This document shows, in pieces, positions 1 through 10,785 of a DNA stretch of 64,000 nt (position 1 is the stretch's first letter; every line of letters starts with the position of its first letter). Source of the DNA: Artemisia argyi (Eukaryota > Streptophyta > Magnoliopsida > Asterales > Asteraceae); NCBI GenBank assembly GCA_030686995.1, contig CM060697.1:39901959-39965958 (forward strand), read 5' to 3'. The position numbers were made by a program, and so were the translations under genes. The notes under the pieces are model-generated. The model was not told the origin of the DNA. It did not search any database and worked only from the letters and a program-made list of their open reading frames with translations.

Positions 1-3000
1 GAAAGAACAATTGCCCTTTACATTATGATAGCCGTTGTCCCTAATGCTTGCACACTTGATAAGAGCAATTGTAACTTACATGATAAGATCCGTTGTCCCT
101 AAAGGCTAACTTTATGAGGTCAATTTGTCCCTTACATAATAAGATCTGTTGTCCCTAAAGTCTCACTTCTTGAGAGCAATTGTACCTTAGTTTATGGGAT
201 CTGTTGTCCCTAAACGCTTGCTCACTGAATGAGAGCCATCACCCTTTACATGAGTAATGTCGTTGTCCCTAATGCTTGCACACTCGATAAGAGCAATTGT
301 CACTTACATGATGAGATCCGTTGTCCCTAAAGGCTAACTTTATGAGGGAAAATTTTCCGTTATATAATAAGAACCGTTGTCCCTAAAGACTCACTTGTTG
401 AGAGCAATTGTACCTTTCTTTAAGGGATTCGTTGTTCCTAAACATTTGCTCACTTGATGAGAGCAATTGCCCTTTACATGATGATAGTCGTTGTCCCTAA
501 TGCTTACACGCTCGATAAGAGCAATTTTCACGTACATGATGAGATCCGTTGTCGCTAAAGGCTAACTTTATAAGGGCAATTTGTCTCTTCCATGATAAGA
601 GCCGTTGTCCCTAAAGGCTCACTTGTTGAGAGCAATTGTACCTGACTTTATGGGAGTCGTTGTCCCTAAACGCCTGCTCACTTAATGAGAGCAATTGCCT
701 TTTACACGATGATAGCCGTTGTCCCTAATGCTTGCACACTTGATAAGAACAATTGTCACTTACATGATGATACCCGTTGTCCCTAAAGGCTAACTTTAAG
801 AAGGCAATTTGTCCCTTACATGATAAGAGTCGTTGTCCCTACACTTGTTGAGAGCAATTGTACCTTACTTTATGGGAGTCGTTGTCCCTAAACGCTTGCT
901 CACTTGATGAGAGCAATTGCCCTTTACATGATGATAGCCGTTGTCCCTAATGCTAACACACTCGATAAGAGCAACTGTCACTTACATGATGAGATCCGTT
1001 GTCCCTAAAGGCTAACTTTTTGAGGGCAATTTGTCCCTTACATGATAAGCGCCGTTGTCACTATAGACTCACTTGTTGAGAGCAATTGTACCTTACTTTA
1101 TGGGAGCCGTTGTCCCTAAACGCTTGCTCACTTGATGAGAGCAACTGCCCTTTACATGATGATAGCCGTTGTCCCTGATGCTTGCACACTTGACAAGAGC
1201 AATTGTCACTTGCATGATGAGATCCGTTGTCCCTAAAGGCTAACTTTATGAGGGCGATTTGTCCCATACATGATAAGAGCCGTTGTCCCTAAAGGCTTAC
1301 AAGTTGAGAGCAATTGTACCTTACTTTATAGGAGCCGTTGTCCCTAAACACTCGCTCACTTGTTGAGTGCAACTGCCCTCTAAATGATGATACCCGTCGT
1401 CCCTAACGCTTGCACACTTGATAAGAGCAATTCTCAATTACATGATGTGACATGTTGTCCCTAAAGGCTAACTTTATGAGGGCAATTTCTCCCTTACATG
1501 ATAAGAGTCGTTGTCCCTAAAGACTCACTTGTTGAGAGCAATTGTACCTTACTTTATGGGAGCCTTTGTCCCTAAACACTTGCTCATTTGATGAGAGCAA
1601 TTGCCCTTTATATGATGATAGTCGTTGTCCCTAATGCTTGCACACTTGATAAGAGCAATTGTCACTTACATGATGAGACCCGTTGTCCCTAAAGGCTAAC
1701 TTTATAAGGGCAATTTGTCTCTTCCATGATAAGAGCCATCGTCTCTAAAGGCTCACTTGTTGAGAGCAATTGTACCTGACTTTATGGGAGCCGTTGTCCC
1801 AAAACGCCTGCTCACTTGATGAGAGCAATTGCCTTGTACATGATGATAGTCGTTGTACCTAATGCTTGCACACTTTATAAGAGCAATTATCACTTACATG
1901 ATGAGACTCGGTGGGGATAAAGGCTAACTTTATGAGGGCAATTTGTCCCTTACATGATAAGAGTCGTTGTCCCTAAATACTCACTTGTTGAGAGCAATTG
2001 TACCTTTCTTTATGGGAGTCGTTGCCCCTAAACGCTTGCTCACTTGATGAGAGGAATTTTCATTGACATGATGAGATCCGTTGTCCATAAGGCTAACTTT
2101 ATGAGGGCGATTTGTCCCATACATGATAAGAGCCGTTGTCCCTAAAGGCTTACAAGTTGAGAGCAATTGTACCTTACATTATGGGAGCCGTTGTCCCTAA
2201 ATGCTCGCTCACTTGTTGAGTGCAATTGCCATCCAAATGATGATAGCCGTTGTCCCTAATGCTTGCACACTTGATAAGAGCAATTGTCACTTACATGATA
2301 AGACCCGTTGTCCCTAAAGGCTAACTTTATGAAGGCAATTTGTCCCTTACATGATAAGAGCCGCTGTCTCTAAAGACTCACTTGTTGAGAGCAATTGTAC
2401 CTTACTTTATGGGAGCCGTTGTCCCTAAACGCTTGCTCCCTTGGTGAGAGCAATTGCTCTTTACATGATGATAGCCGTTGTCCCTAATGCTTGCACACTT
2501 TATAAGAGCAATTGTCACTTAAATGTTGAGACCCGTTGTCCCTAAAGGCTAACTTTATAAGGGCAATTTGTCTCTTCCATGATAAGTGCCGTTGTCCCTA
2601 AAGGCTCACTTTTTGAGAGCAATTGTCTCTGACTTTATGGGAGCCGTTGTCCCAAAACGCCTGCTCACTTGATGAGAGCAATTGCCTTTTACATGATGAT
2701 AGCCGTTGTCCCTAATGCTTGCACAGTTGATAAGAGCAATTGTCACTTACATGATGAGACCCGTTGTTCCTAAAGGCTAACTTTATGAGGGCAATTTGTC
2801 CCTTACATGATAAGAGCCGTTGTCCCTAAATACTCACTTGTTGAGAGCAATTGTACCTTACTTTATGGGATTCGTTATACCTAAACGCTTGCTCAGTTGA
2901 TAGGAGCAATTGTCCTTTACATGATGATAGCTGTTGTCCCTAATGCTTGCACACTTGACAAGAGCAATTGTCCGTTGCATGATGAGATCCGTTGTCCCTA

Positions 3001-3373
3001 AAGGCTAACTTTATGAGGGCGATTTGTCCCTTACATGATAAGAGCCGGTGTCACTAAAGGCTCACTTGTTGAGAGCAATTGTACCTTAGTTTATGGGATA
3101 CGTTGTCCCTAAATGCTTGCTCACCTGATGAGATCAATTTCCCTTTACATGATTATAGCCATTGTCCCTATTGCTTGCGCACTTGATAAGAGCATTTGTC
3201 AATTACATGTTGAAATCTGTTGTCCTTAAAGGCTAACTTTATGAGGGCAATTTTTTCCTTACATAATAAGATTCATTGTCCCTAAAGGCTCACTTGTTGA
3301 GAGCAATTGTACCTTAATTTATGGGATCCATTGTCTCTAAACACTTGCTCACTTGATGAGAACAATTGCCCTT
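1..3373 (+). repeat. Satellite array S1, 228-bp higher-order unit
   Basis: This is a tandem satellite read in the CGTTGTCCCTAA direction on the + strand. Four related subunits alternate in fixed order. They begin CGTTGTCCCTAATGC (~58 bp), CGTTGTCCCTAAAGGC (~56 bp), CGTTGTCCCTAAAGAC (~55 bp) and CGTTGTCCCTAAACGC (~59 bp), giving a unit of about 228 bp. The first subunit recurs at 32, 261, 489, 717 and 939. Shared cores are GAGCAATTG and TTACATGAT. The array ends at the left TSD of element N1. No gene is visible in it. Confidence 0.95.
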
Positions 3374-3904
3374 AGCCGCCACCTCCAATTTTTCCGGCCA
3401 AACCATCTCCCAAATACGCCTCTCTACCATTCTTGGTATGCAATCGTGCTTTGGGGTGTGTTGTTATTGCGAGGTGGCGTGCTGCAGAAACCCTAACAAC
3501 CTAATCGTTTTTCTCACTTTGGTGAATCGTTTTTTAGGGTTTCAATCGCTATTGGGTTTTTTAATCGTACCCTTGATTCTGTTTATCTTAAGTCGGTTGT
3601 TTTAATCGATTTTACATATATATAGAGGGTCGCTATTGTTCACGAAACCCTAATCATTATTCTAACGATTTCTTTTTTGAGGAATCGTTTTATATTGGGT
3701 TTCTTTTGATTGATGATTTAATTAATCGTACCATGCTCTTTATTACTGAAACCTTACATACTTCTTGCGATCGATTTTTCTCTTTTTGGATTATTGATAT
3801 TTTAGGGTTCGGTTTTTATTTGGTTTGATCTATCCATCATGATGCTTATAATATTATCTTTGAGGCATGATGGGATAGATGATTTGCTGCTCGTTATGGT
3901 CTAA

Positions 3905-3924
3905 GAAACCCTAATTAGGGTTTC
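3905..3924. other. Perfect 20-bp palindrome conserved in N elements
   Basis: GAAACCCTAATTAGGGTTTC is its own reverse complement. Counterparts lie at similar depth in other N elements: 6878-6896, 10023-10041, 15610-15628, 22846-22865 and 34155-34174. Loop sequence and length vary but the GAAACC/GGTTTC arms are kept. It could be an RNA hairpin in the element transcript or a telo-box-like DNA site. Confidence 0.7.
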
Positions 3925-4090
3925 GATTATTATGATTGGTATGTGATGATGGATCTGTTTGTTTCGTTGCATGTTTATCTGGTTTGGGTGGTTTTCAGCC
4001 TATACGTTCATCACATGGAGCTGGTATGATTTGTAAGTGGGTTATGTGAGGGAGAGATGGTTGTTTGGATCGATCTGGTTGAGAATATCA

Positions 4091-4097
<7 letters not shown>

Positions 4098-4132
<35 letters not shown>
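4098..4132 (+). repeat. Poly(T) tract inside N1
   Basis: A run of about 35 T residues. The otherwise near-identical N5 has only seven T residues at the same place (23039-23045), so this is a local expansion by slippage. It lies between the palindrome and the first TAGGG hairpin. Confidence 0.9.
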
Positions 4133-4135
<3 letters not shown>

Positions 4136-4165
4136 CAGCTGATCGTGATGTTTCTTATTGTAAGT

Positions 4166-4866
4166 TAGGGTTCGAATAGCCCTATTGGTATGTTTTATTG
4201 CGACTAGTGGCTTCATATCACGTAATGAACCATTACTTTTCTTCTTCGAAGTCTTGGTAGTATTGGAAGCTGTGCAACAGGTCGTGGTATTGGATGGTAG
4301 GGTTGGTATAACCCTTGTTTTGTCTATGGCTGATTGCGGTGTCAATGGTTTGCATTCTGAATCTCTATGCATTTAAGCAGATTTATGGCATACCGAATCA
4401 TGTCATGGTTATGTTGAGTGCTACTGGTAGATCGTTACTTTCTCAAGGTGTAGCTACTCGATTTGGTAGTTAAGTTTGAAGGTACTCTTATTCAAAAACC
4501 TATCGTTCATAATCTCACATGATGATTTTCAGTCTCTCTATTTGATGGTCTGGTTGGATCGTTGATTTATTTACCGTCATGTGGTGTTGTTACTGGAAGT
4601 TAGGGTCATAACCCTATTGTTATGTGCTTCTATTCAGCTGGTCATGTCCTTGCATGCCTAATGATGATGGATAGTAGCTGATCTTATTGACGGTATATGC
4701 ATGTTAAGTTTCTTGGGTAACTTATTCAAAAATCCTTGACTCGATCAATAGGAAGGTATCATTATCTTCGATCGTTTATGGGTGGATCGATCTACATACT
4801 TGGGTTCCATATTCTGTGCTTGATCGATGCTGCTATGTGTTACTTGAAGTTAGGGTTTCGACCCTA
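4166..4866 (+). other. Series of four GGG/CCC hairpins in N1
   Basis: Four short inverted repeats sit in similar context, usually (G)AAGTTAGGG before and CCCTATTG after. They are TAGGG/CCCTA at 4166-4184, AGGGTT/AACCCT at 4299-4315, TAGGGT/ACCCTA with loop CATA at 4601-4616, and TAGGGT/ACCCTA with loop TTCG at 4851-4866. Similar hairpins occur in N2 (7045-7063, 7395-7412), N3 (9563-9578) and N4 (15974-15997). They look like a repeated structural motif of the transcript. Confidence 0.6.
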
Positions 4867-5322
4867 TGATTGTCCCATGTTGCTGGTGGGTGCTATCGTT
4901 TCTACATGTTTTAAGCGAATGGGTTCTTTGACTTTGATGCTTATTGTTGTTGGAAACGTTTCTACATGTTGAAGAATGCTTGGTTGTTCATACATGGATT
5001 CTTCATGGAAGTTAAAGTGGACCACAAGAGTGATATAGAAGGCTCAAGTATTTTCTTGAGTAGTATTTTAAATTTTTATGCACTTATGTCATTATTGGTA
5101 GGTTCATTTTATTGTAAGTTGCTTTTGTTTAGCATGTTTTGTTTGGTCAGTTGCACATGTTGTGCATGTTAGTTTTAAGAATGGTATGTCATTCTTAGAT
5201 AGGTGTCTTGTAAGTGTCCTAAGGGACTGGGGGTGAGGGAAATCACCCTCGTCATTTTGTACTTCAACGTTTTTTGGATAATAAATTTTGTCAGGGTGTA
5301 TTAACCCTTTTACCCAAAAGAA

Positions 5323-6207
5323 AGAACAATTGCCCTTTACATTATGATAGCCGTTGTCCCTAATGCTTGCACACTTGATAAGAGCAATTGTAATTTACAT
5401 GATAAGATCCGTTGTCCCTAAAGGCTAACTTTATGAGGTCAATTTGTCCCTTACATAATAAGATCTGTTGTCCCTAAAGTCTCACTTCTTGAGAGCAATT
5501 GTACCTTAGTTTATGGGATCTGTTGTCCCTAAACGCTTGCTCACTGAATGAGAGCCATCACCCTTTACATGAGTAATGTCGTTGTCCCTAATGCTTGCAC
5601 ACTCGATAAGAGCAATTGTCACTTACATGATGAGATCCGTTGTCCCTAAAGGCTAACTTTATGAGGGAAAATTTTCCGTTATATAATAAGAAACGTTGTC
5701 CCTAAAGACTCACTTGTTGAGAGCAATTGTACCTTTCTTTAAGGGATTCGTTGTTCCTAAACATTTGCTCACTTGATGAGAGCAATTGCCCTTTACATGA
5801 TGATAGTCGTTGTCCCTAATGCTTACACGCTCGATAAGAGCAATTTTCACGTACATGATGAGATCCGTTGTCGCTAAAGGCTAACTTTATAAGGGCAATT
5901 TGTCTCTTCCATGATAAGAGCCGTTGTCCCTAAAGGCTCACTTGTTGAGAGCAATTGTACCTGACTTTATGGGAGTCGTTGTCCCTAAACGCCTGCTCAC
6001 TTGATGAGAGCAATTGCCTTTTACACGATGATAGCCGTTGTCCCTAATGCTTGCACACTTGATAAGAACAATTGTCACTTACATGATGATACCCGTTGTC
6101 CCTAAAGGCTAACTTTAAGAAGGCAATTTGTCCCTTACATGATAAGAGTCGTTGTCCCTAAGTACTCACTTGTTGAGAGCAATTGTACCTTACTTTATGG
6201 GAGTCGT
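5323..6207 (+). repeat. Satellite array S2a
   Basis: This is the start of the second copy of the duplicated block, in the same orientation as S1 and nearly identical to positions 4-888. It ends in the TSD of N2. Confidence 0.95.
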
Positions 6208-7900
6208 CTAGTTTTCTCTCTCCCTTGTGGAGATTTCCGGCCGCCACCCTCCTAACTATTCCGGCCATAATTAATCCCTAATCCGTCCTCTCTAATCTTC
6301 TTTGAAGGTTATGCAATACGATTAGGTGATTAACAGTCTTTTGAGGGTGGTTGGTATTGATTTTCACTCTTTATTTATTCGGATCTCTCCCTATCTTGGT
6401 GATTTTTAAACCCTAACAAGTTATTTTTAGGGTTGGTTAATCACCATGTGTTTGTTATCGTACCCTTTAACACCTGATTCATATGTCGGTTCTTTTTGAT
6501 CGACTATACATTAAAAGGGTCGATATCCTTGCTTGTACTCTAAACCCTATCGTTTTCTTTAGGGTTTTTAGGGTTTCGTTTTATTATTGGATCTGTGCGT
6601 TATTGTTCAAGTCGGTTTTGGATCGATTTGGTTATTTATCACGATCCTATGGTTTCTTCTCTAAGTCGGCTGTGATAATCATTCTATATCTTTTGTCGAC
6701 TTAGGGTTTGGGGGTGCTGCTTGATGCGTTAATGCTATAACAGAAGTTTTTAAATTCTGTTAATGATTTGTTATTGTTGGTTCGGTGTTGATGCTTAAAC
6801 GACATAATGGAATCCTTTTTAGGGTTTCGTTTATATGGATCTGATTGATTGGGTTGCTGCTACGTTTTCATGTTTATGAAACCTGATTAGGGTTTCGACA
6901 TTCTATTGGGTTTGTGATGATTATCGGCACGTTATTTTTCATGGTAGCCCTTCTAAGGGTTTGAATGTTGGTGGTGCGTTCTGTATAGATGAAGGTATTT
7001 GTACGTGGGTTAAGGGAGAGGGCTACGTGATGGTATCGGTATGTTAGGGTTTATTTAGCCCTATTTTCTGCTCGTGCATGCATTGTATGGTCCTTGTTGT
7101 TCAGAACTATGGTCTTGTTGACTTGGTGGTATGTTGTTAATATGGTACGTCTGATGCTAGGTGGTAATGTTTTGGTACGAGCTTTGGTTGTTCAATGGGT
7201 TGTTTGCTGTTCGTGTTTTCTAGTGGATTGATCTTTATATAAGTTCATTGTAACTTTTATGGTATCTGCTGCTGCTCGAATTGGTGATGTAAGTTAAGTT
7301 TAAGGGTCTTATTCAAAACCTTTTTATCATCGTTCATGGACATGGCATTGATTTATTTGATCATGTGATCGACGATGCTCTCTTTGATGTAAGTTAGGGT
7401 TGTCTAGCCCTATTTTCGTCTACAACTGATCAAGATACATTGTTTTTCATTCTTAGCTTGAGTTTCCTTTGAAACTTGTAGTAGATGCGGTATTGGATCG
7501 AGTTGTAGTGTTGGTTTGGTCCTGGTTGGATCAATGAAGATCGATGTAGTTGGTGGATCTATTGTGTGGATTGGCGACTGTCTATTCTACCATGGTTTCG
7601 GCTGCATCGTTGATGGTCATGAACTTCTATGACGACATGGGAAGATTCAAGTTTTTACTTGATGTTTTTATTTTTAAATCTTATAGTCGTTGTAGTTTTA
7701 TGTTCATGTATTTGTTATAAGAGTGGTTTCTCTTATAGGTGTTATAGGTAAGTTATAAGAATGGTTTGTCATTCTTATATTTGAGTCTGTAAGTGTCCTA
7801 AGGGACTGAGATGAGGGGTGTACGCTCTCATCCTTTGTACTTCAACGCTTTTGGTGTAATGTATTTTACCAGGGTGTGTTATCCCTTTTACCCAAAAAAA
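6208..7900 (+). mobile_element. N2, non-coding LINE-H-dependent element
   Basis: This 1.69-kb element has a perfect 17-bp TSD, TACTTTATGGGAGTCGT, at 6191-6207 and 7901-7917. It starts CTAGTTTTCTCTCTCCC and ends TTTTACCCAAAAAAA. The 3' module has stem GATGAG/CTCATC (7810-7832) and an AGGG/CCCT hairpin before the tail. The corresponding empty site is seen in S1 near 868-884. No ORF has features of a known protein. It is a diverged member of the N1/N5 family. Confidence 0.9.
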
Positions 7901-8900
7901 TACTTTATGGGAGTCGTTGTCCCTAAACGCTTGCTCACTTGATGAGAGCAATTGCCCTTTACATGATGATAGCCGTTGTCCCTAATGCTAACACACTCGA
8001 TAAGAGCAACTGTCACTTACATGATGAGATCCGTTGTCCCTAAAGGCTAACTTTTTGAGGGCAATTTGTCCCTTACATGATAAGCGCCGTTGTCACTATA
8101 GACTCACTTGTTGAGAGTAATTGTACCTTACTTTATGGGAGCCGTTGTCCCTAAACGCTTGCTCACTTGATGAGAGCAACTGCCCTTTACATGATGATAG
8201 CCGTTGTCCCTGATGCTTGCACACTTGACAAGAGCAATTGTCACTTGCATGATGAGATCCGTTGTCCCTAAAGGCTAACTTTATGAGGGCGATTTGTCCC
8301 ATACATGATAAGAGCCGTTGTCCCTAAAGGCTTACAAGTTGAGAGCAATTGTACCTTACTTTATAGGAGCCGTTCTCCCTAAACAGTGCTCACTTGTTGA
8401 GTGCAACTGCCCTCTAAATGATGATACCCGTCGTCCCTAAAGCTTGCACACTTGATAAGAGCAATTCTCAATTACATGATGTGACCCGTTGTCCCTAAAG
8501 GCTAACTTTATGAGGGCAATTTCTTCCTTACATGATAAGAGTCATTGTCCCTAAAGACTCACTTGTTGAGAGCAATTGTACCTTACTTTATGGGAGCCTT
8601 TGTCCCTAAACACTTGCTCATTTGATGAGAGCAATTGCCCTTTACATGATGATAGTCGTTGTCCCTAATGCTTGCACACTTGATAAGAGCAATTGTCACT
8701 TACATGATGAGACCCGTTGTCCCTAAAGGCTAACTTTATAAGGGCAATTTGTCTCTTCCATGATAAGAGCCGTCGTCTCTAAAGGCTCACTTGTTGAGAG
8801 CAATTGTACCTGACTTTATGGGAGCCGTTGTCCCAAAACGCCTGCTCACTTGATGAGAGCAATTGCCTTGTACATGATGATGGTCGTTGTACCTAATGCT
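7901..8900 (+). repeat. Satellite array S2b
   Basis: Continuation of the duplicated satellite block between N2 and N3, matching about 868-1867. It holds only satellite sequence. Confidence 0.95.
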
Positions 8901-10785
8901 TTTTTTTTGGGTAAAAGGGTTAATTCACCCCGGTAAAATTCATTACACCAAAAAACGTTGAGGTACAATAGGATGAGGGTGATGTCCCTCACCTCAGTCC
9001 CTTAGGACACTTACAGACTCGAATATAAGAATGACACACCATTCTTATAACTTACAATAAAATGAACCTACCAATAATGACAAAAGTACATAAAAATTAC
9101 AATACTACTCAAGAAAGGTACTTGAGCCTTCTAGTCACTTTGGTTGTCCATCTTAACGTCCATGAAGAATCCCCGAATAAACATCCAAGCGATCTTCAAC
9201 ATATCATCTGTTTGTAGTAGTAAAGAACACCACAAACAACAATCCACACTTCCCAACGTATAAAAGACTATAACATCAAAGACACTAAGTCTTAAAATAC
9301 GATGGAGTAAGTACACAAACTACCATTCAAGAAGGAAACCAAGCCATGCATCCGTTGCAATACCATGCAGCAACCTGAATAAGAATTCACCAAAAGCAAT
9401 CAACCAAACTTGAATGATAACCAACAGCACCACCATGAATAGACCATCATTGATCGAATCTTGGATTAAAATCCAATTTTCAGCCATACACACAAAGCAT
9501 GATGATCCACCAAGCATAGGACCTTCCAAATACGTATACCCAGACCAAACATGGGACTAACATAGGGTCGAATCCCTAACTTCCATCAAAACGAGCAGCT
9601 TCAATCCAACGCATAACATAAAACCATAATCTGTAGATCGAACCACCCCTAAACGATCCATAGAAAATATGAGACATTCCTATTGATCGAATCTAGGATT
9701 TTTGAATAAGTTACCCTAGAAACTTAACTTGCAAATACCATCAATTTGATCCGCAACAACATCAGCAGAATCATATTGAACCACCAGTAGGTAAAAACGA
9801 ACCCCTACACCTCCAATCACATGACTTCCATCTCTCCCTTAACCCACTTACACACTACATCCATCTTATCCAGAACGCGCATCAAACTGACAAACCCTAA
9901 TAAGGGATACCATGAAGAATAACGTGCAGATAATCATCACAAACCAGTGAAAAAATCAACAGAACCCTAAAACAAGGGAACCATTATCGTTAAGCATCAA
10001 CACCATAATCATAGACAAAGTCGAAACCCTAAAAGGGTTTCTTATATCATTAACGACCAGCAATCATCCACCAACCGCCTCAAATAAATGATGATAAGCA
10101 TAATGAGGCACAAACCAAACCATGAATATACCAAAACCCTAACAGAAAAACGATAATCCTAAAAATAGGAAACTCGTTTGCAAGAAAAGCGTATAGGGTT
10201 GAAAGACGAAACCCTAAAAAAAATCGACTCCTCAAAAAAGGAACGATTAAATATAGAATATATAGGGATTATAGATCGCCAAGAACAAACACTGAACCCT
10301 TAAGAAAGATAATCGATTAAAGAACCGACTACACTAAGCGATTAGGGTTTTTAAATGGGCAACGAAATCAGAAGAAAAGGAATGAAAATCAATAGCGCAC
10401 CCCTTCCCAGAAGATAACTACCCTTAAAACCGATTGCATATCATTCATAAGAACAATAGAGAGGCGGAATTAATGGCAGTTATTGGATTTTTAGGAGAGG
10501 GAAGGGGTGGCCGGATTTCGCCCCAAGGGAGAGAGAATTAGGGTTTACGTAGTAGCCTAATTTATTTGCTGGACTTGGTAACGCAAGTCTATGACCCAAG
10601 TGGGGGCATTAAGATGGGTTCGAAGGGATTTTGAACGAGGACCAATTCCATCGATGTTTATAGCCTTACAACGAGAGAGGCGAAGATCGGGCTCTAAAAG
10701 TTCGCAGCGTCAGTCTGTGTCGGCTCAGGATTCACGGTTAAATAAAGTTGACCCGGGCCCGTGTGCAAGCAAGTAACCGTGCGTT
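8901..10785 (-). mobile_element. N3, non-coding LINE-H-dependent element
   Basis: The element is antisense to the window, bounded by a 15-bp TSD GTTGTACCTAATGCT (8886-8900 and 10786-10800). Read on the minus strand it ends in the family tail (hairpin GGGGT/ACCC, then CTTTTACCC and A residues). A second stem, TGAGGG/CCCTCA, lies at 8974-8991. Family sequence begins on the minus strand near 10546 with AAACCCTAATTCTCTCTCCC. Between that point and the TSD are about 239 extra nucleotides not seen in other copies. No protein is supported. Confidence 0.88.
10547..10785 (-). other. Unique 5' extension carried by N3
   Basis: About 239 nt lie inside the TSD but upstream of the usual N-family 5' end. 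They are less AT-rich than the surroundings and resemble neither satellite nor LINE, for example GACCCGGGCCCGTGTGCAAG on the + strand. They were co-inserted with N3, so they are either a longer native 5' end or a captured upstream sequence. A 61-codon frame on the + strand shows no recognisable domain. Confidence 0.65.

Larger units (their letters stand above)
3374..5322 (+). mobile_element. N1, non-coding LINE-H-dependent element
   Basis: This 1.95-kb element is bounded by a 15-bp TSD, AGAACAATTGCCCTT, at 3359-3373 and 5323-5337. It begins AGCCGCCACCTCC, about 25 nt inside the start of its close relative N5. It ends with GTACTTCAACG, a hairpin AGGGT/ACCCT (5293-5308) and the tail CTTTTACCCAAAAG. 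No long ORF is present. The leader is rich in AAACCCTAA-type boxes. Its last ~160 nt closely match the tail of HL2 (36966-37123), which ties it to the half-LINE family. It is probably moved in trans by a LINE-H-type reverse transcriptase (inference). Confidence 0.88.

Noticed and set aside
1061..1267. Small minus-strand frames with FRDNGSHH and GQRLSSCKGQ peptides in satellite (also at 1981, 8096, 10915, 12216 and + strand 13325, 56803)
   Set aside because: They are translations of the satellite. The 228-bp unit is divisible by three, so a frame can stay open by periodicity; there is no independent sign of coding.
3640..3930. AAACCCTAA boxes as interstitial telomere repeats
   Set aside because: They are isolated, not tandem TTTAGGG runs, and form part of conserved hairpins in the N leaders.
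4736..5172. Two overlapping hydrophobic frames in N1 as membrane proteins
   Set aside because: They are short, overlapping, and lie in sequence shared with non-coding parts of relatives; the TTCG hairpin and 3' module explain the conservation better.
10591..10776. 61-codon frame on the + strand in the N3 extension
   Set aside because: Short, no domain, antisense to the element, and lying in a captured or unusual segment.
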